Part shown: in pieces, positions 1 through 4,576 of the stretch
How the letters are laid out: the number at the start of each line of letters is the position of its first letter
Numbering within the stretch: position 1 is the first letter of the stretch
NCBI GenBank assembly: GCA_029063275.1
Contig: JAIDOO010000228.1
Location: 1 to 5,681, forward strand
DNA from: Clostridia bacterium
GTDB taxonomy: Bacteria; Bacillota; Clostridia; Christensenellales; Borkfalkiaceae
Length of the DNA: 5,681 bases
Direction: 5' to 3'
Made by a program: the position numbers and the translations under genes
The notes under the pieces: generated by a model
The model's input: only the letters and a program-made list of their open reading frames with translations
Databases searched by the model: none
Told to the model about the DNA's origin: nothing

Positions 1-11
1 CTAAAAGCATC

Positions 12-40
12 TTGACTTCTTAGAATATTTATGCTAAACT
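12..40 (+). promoter_or_regulatory. Sigma-A-type promoter of the amino acid ABC operon
   Basis: TTGACT (12-17) matches the -35 consensus at five of six bases. A 17-bp spacer separates it from TAAACT (35-40), which is preceded by TGC and so forms an extended -10 (TGn). Transcription should start near 47, giving a 5' leader of only about 20 nt. That leaves no room for a riboswitch, so regulation would have to act at the promoter or further upstream of the window. AAAGAGG (55-61) is the ribosome site, 6 nt before the ATG at 68. Confidence 0.75.
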
Positions 41-67
41 TTACATATCCATTTAAAGAGGTATTTT

Positions 68-922
68 ATGAAAAAAGCTATTATAGGTTTAGCGGCTGCG
101 GCAATCTGCACAGCAAGCGCACTTTCACTGACAGCGTGCAGCGACAATAAGATTTACGTCAACACAAACGCACAGTTTGCTCCGTTTGAATACTTTGACG
201 ACAATCTCGAAATCAAGGGCGTTGACGTAGACATTATGAATTTGGTCGGCGAAAAGATGGGCAAGCAGGTTGTATTCACCCACACCGACTTTGACGTTAT
301 TATCGACAACGTCGCTTCCGGCAAATTGTACGACTGCGGCGCGGCAGGCATCACCATTACAGACGCGCGTAAGGAAAAGGTTGATTTTTCAAACCCCTAC
401 TTCACTTCCGTTCAGTATGCGATTTTCCCTGCAAGCAAAGAAGTTACAACGTATGAAGACGGCGACGTAACGTATGTTCTTTGGAGCGAGCTTGCAAACA
501 AAAAAGTCGGCGTACAGCGCGATACGACAGGCGATATTTACGTTAATCTTGAAATAGAGGGCGAGGACGACTACACGGGTCAGCTTGAAGGAACGGGCAC
601 CGTCTGCATATCGTACGACAGCGCACAGCTTGCAGTTGACGCAATGGGCGCAAACCAGACGGACGCAGTCGTGGTAGACAAGCTCCCTGCAGAATACATC
701 GTTTCCAAAAACAACGGTTATGTCTGCTACGCGCTCTATTACCCCGCTTCCGCCGACGAAGAAGCTACTGCGGACTTCCCCACGGAAGAACAGTACGCTA
801 TCTGCGTTACCAAGGGAAACAAGGCGCTTTTGGACGCTATTAACGAAGTTTTAGCCGAGCTCGGCGAAGAGGGAATAAACGCCCTCGTTGCAAAGCACCT
901 CGGTCTTGACAGCGGAGAATAA
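68..922 (+). CDS. Polar amino acid ABC transporter substrate-binding lipoprotein
   Basis: This 284-residue protein is the extracytoplasmic solute-binding component (SBP_bac_3 family) of an amino acid uptake ABC transporter. It has a type II signal peptide: basic MKK, a hydrophobic alanine-rich core, then lipobox LTAC with the lipidated cysteine at residue 24. It should therefore be anchored to the outer face of the membrane. The binding domain spans about residues 29-280. Family landmarks are AQFAPFEYFD (35-44), the hinge motif TITDARKEKVDFSNPYF (96-112, where R101 is the expected ligand-carboxylate contact) and KVGVQRDTTGDIY (146-158). VVVD (201-204) holds an acidic residue of the type that contacts the ligand amino group. 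The length is slightly above the usual 240-270. An acidic insert near 162-177 and another near 228-240 (DEEATADFPTEE) account for this. AAAGAGG lies 6 nt before the ATG. The permease and ATPase genes follow. The exact amino acid cannot be read from sequence; glutamine, cystine and arginine binders all belong to this family. Confidence 0.93.
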   Translation: MKKAIIGLAAAAICTASALSLTACSDNKIYVNTNAQFAPFEYFDDNLEIKGVDVDIMNLVGEKMGKQVVFTHTDFDVIIDNVASGKLYDCGAAGITITDARKEKVDFSNPYFTSVQYAIFPASKEVTTYEDGDVTYVLWSELANKKVGVQRDTTGDIYVNLEIEGEDDYTGQLEGTGTVCISYDSAQLAVDAMGANQTDAVVVDKLPAEYIVSKNNGYVCYALYYPASADEEATADFPTEEQYAICVTKGNKALLDAINEVLAELGEEGINALVAKHLGLDSGE

Positions 923-941
923 TAATCAAAACTAAACGGGC

Positions 942-967
942 GGGAACCGCTTTTTGCGGTTCCCTTT
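942..967 (+). terminator. Intra-operon hairpin between binding-protein and permease genes (attenuator or processing site)
   Basis: GGGAACCGC (942-950) and GCGGTTCCC (956-964) form a perfect 9-bp stem around a TTTTT loop, 19 nt after the binding-protein stop codon. Only TTT, then CGTAATTTT, follows, so it resembles a leaky intrinsic terminator rather than a full one. In many binding-protein operons such a hairpin lets the periplasmic or lipoprotein component be made in excess by partial termination or 3'-end protection. That role is inferred here. The stem also covers the TTG at 954, an unlikely start for the next gene. Confidence 0.65.
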
Positions 968-977
968 CGTAATTTTC

Positions 978-982
978 GGAGA
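978..982 (+). promoter_or_regulatory. Ribosome binding site that sets the permease start
   Basis: GGAGA (978-982) lies 4 nt before the ATG at 987. The in-frame TTG at 954 sits in the loop and stem of the preceding hairpin and has no Shine-Dalgarno sequence. The permease is therefore annotated from 987, which removes 11 residues from the longest reading frame. Confidence 0.7.
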
Positions 983-986
983 AAAT

Positions 987-1697
987 ATGATTTACTCGGT
1001 ATCGGCAGGTTTTTTTGAAAACTTAGCGGAAATATTCACAAGCACGGTCTATCTGAAAATGATAGGTCAGGGGCTTTTGTCAACCCTGATAATTTCAGTC
1101 GGCGCGGGCGTTTTGGGGCTCTTTCTCGGAACTTTGGTAGCAATAATAAAAATACAGCCGAAAAACAAATGGCTTATTGCGCCTAAATTTATCTGCGACG
1201 CCTATGTTACTATAATCCGCGGCACGCCTATGGCTCTGCAACTTTTTATAATGGCTTTTGTCATATTCGCCATTCGCGGCTTTCCTATGGAAATTACCGC
1301 AATTATCGCGTTCGGCATAAACAGCGGCGCCTACGTTTCTGAAAATATCCGTGCGGGCATTCTCTCGGTTGACAGAGGACAGACCGAGGCGAGCCGCGCT
1401 CTTGGAATTTCAAGCGGTTACACTATGATGAGAATAGTTATTCCGCAGGGAATGAAAAACGTTATTCCCGCTATCGGCAATGAGCTTATAGCTCTTATCA
1501 AAGAAACTTCTATCGTATCTATGATAGGTATGGTGGATTTGACAGCAGTCGCAAAAATTATCGGTTCGGGCGAAAGGCTTGCAAGCTACCTCGTACCCAT
1601 GCTTGTAGTCGCGCTTTGCTACCTTGCAATAGTTTACCTTCTGACCTTGGTCATAAAACTTATCGAAAGGAGGTTGAGAAAGAGTGAAAAGAGATAA
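987..1697 (+). CDS. Polar amino acid ABC transporter permease
   Basis: This 236-residue inner-membrane protein is the transmembrane subunit (BPD_transp_1, HisM/GlnP type) of the same amino acid importer. It should function as a homodimer, since only one permease gene is present. It shows about five hydrophobic segments (near residues 25-54, 64-77, 82-97, 102-120 and 197-224). The conserved motif IIRGTPM (76-82) is seen. The cytoplasmic EAA loop, which docks on the ATPase, is [20 protein letters not shown] (134-153), followed by the typical [17 protein letters not shown] (165-181). The length is normal for the family (about 215-240). The start at 987 is chosen for its GGAGA site. The 3' end overlaps the ATPase gene by 14 bp, and the ATPase ribosome site lies inside this gene's last codons, which suggests translational coupling. 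Confidence 0.93.
   Translation: MIYSVSAGFFENLAEIFTSTVYLKMIGQGLLSTLIISVGAGVLGLFLGTLVAIIKIQPKNKWLIAPKFICDAYVTIIRGTPMALQLFIMAFVIFAIRGFPMEITAIIAFGINSGAYVSENIRAGILSVDRGQTEASRALGISSGYTMMRIVIPQGMKNVIPAIGNELIALIKETSIVSMIGMVDLTAVAKIIGSGERLASYLVPMLVVALCYLAIVYLLTLVIKLIERRLRKSEKR
1666..1673 (+). promoter_or_regulatory. Strong Shine-Dalgarno supporting a GTG start of the ATPase
   Basis: AAAGGAGG (1666-1673) lies within the permease gene, 10 nt before the GTG at 1684. The family-typical start would be the in-frame ATG at 1756 ([12 protein letters not shown]), but no purine-rich site precedes it. The GTG is therefore preferred, and the protein has an extra basic N-terminal segment of about 24 residues. Confidence 0.75.
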
Positions 1698-2586
1698 AAA
1701 GCAGAAATTTATCAAAACTCAGGTAACCCCCGTTGAGCCGTGCGACAGTACGGCAATGATAGAAGTTCAGCATCTCACAAAAAAATTCGGCGACTTAAAG
1801 GTGCTTGACAACATCAGCGAAAAGATTTTCGCAGGCGAAAAGGTCGCAGTAATCGGACCCTCGGGAAGCGGAAAAAGCACGTTTTTACGCTGTTTAAACG
1901 TTTTGGAAGACCCTACCGACGGCTATGTCTTTTTTGAGGGTAACAACCTTTGCGATTTACGCGTGGATATTAATATCCAGCGCCGCCGTATGGGTATGGT
2001 CTTTCAGCACTTCAATCTTTTTAACAATATGAACGTGCTTAAAAACATTACCCTCGCTCCCGTCCACGTTGCTATGCAGGATTTAAGGCGGGCGCAGATT
2101 AAAAACCTGTGGCTGAAATTTTGCAACCTCTTTAAGGGCAAAGACAAAAAAACTCCTATCCCCCCCTTGCAGACGAGCGCGAAAAAAATCAAAGAGGACG
2201 CCGCCGCCAATGCCATGCGGCTTTTAAAGCGCATAGGATTAGATGATAAAGCAAACGTTTACCCCTCCACCCTTTCGGGCGGACAGCGGCAGAGAATTGC
2301 AATCGTACGCGCCCTTGCCATGAACCCGAAAGTCATTCTGTTCGACGAGCCCACCTCCGCGCTCGACCCCGAAATGGTCGGCGAAGTTTTACAGCTTATA
2401 AAAGAACTTGCAGACGAAGGAATGACTATGGTAATCGTTACCCACGAAATGAACTTTGCAAAGGAAGTTGCAACAAGAGTTATGTTTATGGACGGCGGAC
2501 ACGTAGTTGAACAAGCGCCGCCCGAAGAGCTTTTTGCAAACCCCAAAAACGAAAGGCTGAAAGAATTTTTATCTAAGGTACTGTAA
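1684..2586 (+). CDS. Polar amino acid ABC transporter ATP-binding protein with internal insertion
   Basis: This 300-residue cytoplasmic ATPase powers the importer and is of the GlnQ/HisP type. Nucleotide-binding motifs are complete: Walker [10 protein letters not shown] (58-66), Q-loop VFQHFNLF with Q108, signature LSGGQ (197-201), Walker B VILFDE (217-222), D-loop SALD (225-228) and switch histidine H254. All catalytic residues are present, so it should be active. The length is about 55-60 residues above the usual 240-245. Roughly 24 extra residues lie at the N-terminus (1-24, basic, then [10 protein letters not shown]). About 45 lie between the Q-loop region and the signature (roughly 131-176), a basic amphipathic stretch with [10 protein letters not shown] and [10 protein letters not shown]. 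It starts at GTG and overlaps the permease by 14 bp. It ends 5 nt before a strong terminator and is the last gene of the operon. Confidence 0.93.
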   Translation: MKRDKKQKFIKTQVTPVEPCDSTAMIEVQHLTKKFGDLKVLDNISEKIFAGEKVAVIGPSGSGKSTFLRCLNVLEDPTDGYVFFEGNNLCDLRVDINIQRRRMGMVFQHFNLFNNMNVLKNITLAPVHVAMQDLRRAQIKNLWLKFCNLFKGKDKKTPIPPLQTSAKKIKEDAAANAMRLLKRIGLDDKANVYPSTLSGGQRQRIAIVRALAMNPKVILFDEPTSALDPEMVGEVLQLIKELADEGMTMVIVTHEMNFAKEVATRVMFMDGGHVVEQAPPEELFANPKNERLKEFLSKVL

Positions 2587-2590
2587 ATTT

Positions 2591-2627
2591 AGCCGCCCCG
2601 CGCCATTTGGCGCGGGGCGGCTTTTTT
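2591..2627 (+). terminator. Strong intrinsic terminator of the ABC operon
   Basis: GCCGCCCCGCGCC (2592-2604) pairs perfectly with GGCGCGGGGCGGC (2609-2621) around an ATTT loop, a 13-bp GC-rich stem. A2591 and T2622 can add a 14th pair. TTTTTT (2622-2627) follows. It begins 5 nt after the ATPase stop codon. On the other strand it is followed only by TAAATTTACAG, so it may act weakly in the opposite direction as a backstop for the convergent MATE gene. Confidence 0.95.
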
Positions 2628-2662
2628 AAGTTTGACTTGCGCAAAATAAATCAAGTACGCAA

Positions 2663-2700
2663 GCTATTAAGATACGTCAAGCCCAAGGCTTTTTAATAGC
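2663..2700 (-). terminator. Candidate terminator structure at the MATE gene 3' end
   Basis: GCTATTAA (2663-2670) and TTAATAGC (2693-2700) form an 8-bp inverted repeat that includes the MATE stop codon. They enclose a smaller hairpin, AAGCC (2679-2683) with GGCTT (2687-2691). In the MATE transcript the structure is followed by TTGCGTACTTGATTTATTTT, which is U-rich but not a clean U-tract. The same repeat read on the + strand is followed by CGTATTTTTT, so it might serve both directions. Termination is weakly supported. Confidence 0.35.
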
Positions 2701-4015
2701 CGTATTTTTTCCTGTACAGAAAGACGAAAAGCAGCGTGGTTGCAATTGCAAAGAGTTCGGCAAAGTTTGCCGCCGCCCACACTCCGTCTATTCCCCACGC
2801 AAGCGGAAAAACAAGCACGGCGGCAATACAGAACGCTATGCGCAACGAAGATATAGCCGCCGACACGGGTCCGTTGTTCAGCGCGGTAAACAACGACGAG
2901 CCGAACATATTGAACCCGACGATTATAAACACAAAGCTGTATATTCTGAACCCTCTCAGCGTTATTTTAAAAAGCTCGTCGTTATATCCGAACATTTTTA
3001 CAAACGGATAGCCAAGCGCCTGCGACAGCGCGGTCATCAATAAGCCCGTAACGGTAATAATTATAAGGCTTTTTTTGAAAAGGTTTTTAAGTTCGGCTTT
3101 ATTCTGCGCGCCGTAGTTATATGCAATAATCGGCGCACTGCCCACGGTATAGCCCATAAACAGCGAATAGAAAACCATAGTAACGTAAGCTATCGCGCCG
3201 TAAGCCGCCACACCTGCGTCGCCCTCGAATTTATCCACCTGAAAATTGTACAGCATTGTTATTACCGCCGCGGACACGTTTGACAGAAATTCCGACGAAC
3301 CGTTGGCGCAGGATTTAAGCAGAGCCCTTGCATAAAACTTAGTTTTAGTAAGCCGCAAAAGGCTTTTGTTTTTCATTGCGAAATATATCACGGGAAAAAC
3401 TCCGCCAAGCACCTGGCTTGCCGCAGTAGCCGCCGCCGCGCCCGCAAGCCCCCATTTAAACCCGATAATAAAAACAGCGTCTAAAATTATGTTCGTAACG
3501 CCTGCCGCCGCCGTTACGATAAGTCCCAGCGCGGGCTTTTCCGCCGCGACGAAAAAGGACTGAAAAATATTCTGCAATATAAAAAACGGTTGCGCGCCCA
3601 AAAGCACCCTGCCGTACAAAACGCAATAATCGTAGGTCTTACCCTCTGCGCCAAGAAGACGCGCTACCGAAGGCACGGCAAATTGTCCCGCAACCGCGAT
3701 AACCGTACCTATTGCAAGAGTAACGTAAACGAGGAATGAAAAGTACGAGTTTGCCCTCTCCTTATCGCCTTCACCCAAAGTCTTTGCAACCAACGCGCTT
3801 CCGCCCGCTCCTATCATAAAGCCGATAGAGCCCAAAACTATTATTACGGGAAAAATTCTGGCAATGGCGGCAACGGCGTCCGCGCCGACCACGTTTGACA
3901 CGAAAAGTCCGTCCACAACGCTGTACACGCTGGTAAACACCATCATAACAATCGACGGTGCAACGAAGGCAAGCAGTTTTTTGAAAGTAAAGTGTTCTGA
4001 AAGCTGTATTCTCAT
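2693..4015 (-). CDS. MATE family efflux transporter (MepA-like)
   Basis: This 440-residue integral membrane protein is a multidrug and toxic compound extrusion (MATE) exporter of the MepA-like subgroup. It should expel a cationic substrate in exchange for protons or sodium. About twelve hydrophobic helices are visible in two similar halves. N-terminal features are typical: EHFTFKKLLAFVAPSIVMM, then YSVVDGLFVSN with an acidic residue (D35) in the first helix. Also seen are GAGGSALVAKTLGEGD (69-84), NIILDAVFI (175-183) followed by GLAGAAAAT, and the second-half signature SAPIIAYNYGAQN (293-305). The length is normal for the family (440-460), with no truncation. The ATG at 4015 gives the canonical family N-terminus but has no visible Shine-Dalgarno sequence: it is preceded by TTTTTTTTAATT, the U-tract of the leader terminator. 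The gene stands alone, convergent to the ABC operon. A riboswitch-like leader suggests induction by a small ligand, probably guanidinium (inferred), which would also point to guanidinium or a related cation as substrate. Confidence 0.93.
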   Translation of the reverse strand: MRIQLSEHFTFKKLLAFVAPSIVMMVFTSVYSVVDGLFVSNVVGADAVAAIARIFPVIIVLGSIGFMIGAGGSALVAKTLGEGDKERANSYFSFLVYVTLAIGTVIAVAGQFAVPSVARLLGAEGKTYDYCVLYGRVLLGAQPFFILQNIFQSFFVAAEKPALGLIVTAAAGVTNIILDAVFIIGFKWGLAGAAAATAASQVLGGVFPVIYFAMKNKSLLRLTKTKFYARALLKSCANGSSEFLSNVSAAVITMLYNFQVDKFEGDAGVAAYGAIAYVTMVFYSLFMGYTVGSAPIIAYNYGAQNKAELKNLFKKSLIIITVTGLLMTALSQALGYPFVKMFGYNDELFKITLRGFRIYSFVFIIVGFNMFGSSLFTALNNGPVSAAISSLRIAFCIAAVLVFPLAWGIDGVWAAANFAELFAIATTLLFVFLYRKKYGY

Positions 4016-4019
4016 AATT

Positions 4020-4058
4020 AAAAAAAACGCGCTGCGGTTAAACGATTAACCGGGCGCA
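4020..4058 (-). terminator. Leader terminator (expression platform) upstream of the MATE gene
   Basis: On the - strand CGGTTAA (4052-4046) pairs with TTAACCG (4041-4035) around a TCGT loop. After a small internal loop (C opposite CA), GCGC (4057-4054) pairs with GCGC (4032-4029), and a U-G wobble extends the stem. Eight T residues follow (4027-4020), and the MATE ATG begins 4 nt later. The 5' arm uses bases 4051-4057, which also form the loop and 3' strand of the upstream P2 hairpin, so terminator and P2 are mutually exclusive. This is the classic layout of ligand-controlled attenuation. Confidence 0.8.
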
Positions 4059-4106
4059 CCCGACGTCTTATCGACAGTTACCGCTGCGGCAGTAAGTCCT
4101 CCGACG
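4051..4106 (-). promoter_or_regulatory. Riboswitch aptamer candidate, probable guanidine-IV (mepA motif)
   Basis: The leader RNA can form two hairpins. P1 has an outer stem CGUC/GACG (4106-4103 with 4067-4064), an internal loop (GGAG opposite GAUAA), then GAC/GUC (4098-4096 with 4075-4073), a 2-nt bulge, and UUACUGC/GCGGUAA (4095-4089 with 4084-4078). It is closed by a CGCA tetraloop (4088-4085). P2 is CGGG/CCCG (4062-4059 with 4054-4051) closed by a UGCG tetraloop (4058-4055). The two loops are exactly complementary and could kiss. P2 overlaps the terminator arm, so a ligand that stabilises the P1-P2 contact would turn expression on. Known from the literature as I recall it: guanidine-IV riboswitches lie upstream of mepA-type MATE genes in Clostridia, use two hairpins with a loop-loop contact, and act as transcriptional ON switches. 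The class assignment is from architecture and context, not from a covariance-model match. Confidence 0.7.
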
Positions 4107-4128
4107 ATCCTATTGTGTAATTATCGGC

Positions 4129-4157
4129 ATTATATATACAGTTATAGTAATTGTCAA
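4129..4157 (-). promoter_or_regulatory. Perfect consensus promoter for the MATE leader
   Basis: On the - strand TTGACA (4157-4152) and TATAAT (4134-4129) are both exact matches to consensus, separated by exactly 17 bp. Transcription should start near the A at 4122, giving a leader of about 107 nt. A maximal promoter combined with a leader terminator means control is expected after initiation, at the attenuation step. Confidence 0.88.
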
Positions 4158-4200
4158 CCGTTTTAACGCGTATAATAGTATTTTGTAAACTTTGCACCAA

Positions 4201-4408
4201 TGTGGATAATTTTTCCCTTATTTATCCCGATAACCGTCATTTTTTATCGCATTTTGTCGTTTTTCGTTTCAGTTGTAGATAAATTGTGGACAGTTTTTTC
4301 TGTTTTGCCGATTTCCACACTTTTTTGCGACCCGAATGTGGACAACTTTCAGTGGATAACCGGCGCATTTTATACAAAAATGCGGACAAAACCGCCTACT
4401 TATCCACA
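4201..4408. other. DnaA-box cluster (candidate oriC or DnaA-binding control region)
   Basis: Two perfect DnaA boxes (TTATCCACA) are present, one on the - strand at 4201-4209 and one on the + strand at 4400-4408. One-mismatch sites lie on the - strand at 4274-4282 (TTATCTACA), 4337-4345 (TTGTCCACA) and 4351-4359 (TTATCCACT). Two-mismatch sites are at 4285-4293 (-), 4381-4389 (-), 4311-4319 (+) and 4222-4230 (+). Most face the same way, and some are 11-14 bp apart, close to a helical turn. The region is non-coding, T-rich and flanked by divergent genes. This fits a replication origin, or a DnaA-box cluster of the kind known outside oriC in Bacillus. No dnaA, dnaN or rpmH is in the window, and no clear DnaA-trio array was found, so the role is undecided. 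Confidence 0.72.
4364..4384. repeat. AT-rich inverted repeat inside the DnaA-box cluster
   Basis: CGCATTTT (4364-4371) and AAAATGCG (4377-4384) form a perfect 8-bp inverted repeat with a 5-nt spacer. It lies between the boxes at 4351 and 4400 and runs into the degenerate box at 4381-4389. It has no T-tract of the kind a terminator would have in this position. It may be a cruciform or protein-binding site, or incidental. Confidence 0.5.
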
Positions 4409-4504
4409 ACGCAACTTAAACCGCGCTTTATGCGTGTTTGACCGATAAAAGCCTTTATTTTGCGCCCGATTCAAGCATTAAGACAAAAATTCAACTAACG
4501 GTTT

Positions 4505-4525
4505 AGTGGATTTTATTGAAGTGGA
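4505..4525 (+). repeat. AGTGGA direct repeat flanking the -35 region of the XRE gene
   Basis: AGTGGA occurs at 4505-4510 and 4520-4525, a period of 15 bp. The second copy overlaps the end of the -35 hexamer and enters the promoter spacer. The repeats could be an operator for the downstream regulator or degenerate DnaA boxes (TGTGGATAA core). With only two short copies the support is slight. Confidence 0.3.
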
Positions 4526-4544
4526 CTGTGATTTTTAGTATAAT
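4516..4544 (+). promoter_or_regulatory. Promoter of the membrane-bound XRE regulator gene
   Basis: TTGAAG (4516-4521, four of six matches) is followed after 17 bp by a perfect TATAAT (4539-4544). Transcription should begin near 4551, about 25 nt before the ATG. GAGGTGAT (4564-4571), complementary to the 16S rRNA 3' end, lies 5-6 nt before the start codon. Confidence 0.75.
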
Positions 4545-4576
4545 TAAACCGTAGCTTAACAACGAGGTGATTATAA

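Noticed and set aside
954..986. TTG start that would add 11 residues to the permease
   Set aside because: The TTG lies in the intra-operon hairpin and has no Shine-Dalgarno, whereas the ATG at 987 has GGAGA at the right distance.
1756..1758. Internal ATG as the start of the ABC ATPase
   Set aside because: It matches the usual family start but has no ribosome site, while AAAGGAGG correctly precedes the GTG at 1684.
4097..4102. GGAGGA in the MATE leader as a ribosome site for a leader peptide (CTG start, Leu-Pro-Gln-Arg-stop)
   Set aside because: It would need a rare CTG start and a four-residue product. The bases are better explained as part of the P1 internal loop of the riboswitch.
4016..4122. 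Other riboswitch or attenuator classes for the MATE leader (ykkC guanidine-I, mini-ykkC, fluoride, c-di-GMP, SAM, T-box)
   Set aside because: The conserved sequence blocks I know for these classes are not visible. The two-hairpin kissing layout with a MATE gene fits guanidine-IV better.
4151..4176. + strand promoter with TTGTCA (4151-4156) and TATAAT (4171-4176)
   Set aside because: The spacer is only 14 bp, and no gene begins nearby. The XRE gene has a better promoter at 4516-4544.
4200..4448. Open reading frame of 82 codons on the + strand in the intergenic region
   Set aside because: It has no ribosome site, its low-complexity sequence comes from T-rich DNA, and it runs over the DnaA boxes. 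No domain is recognisable.
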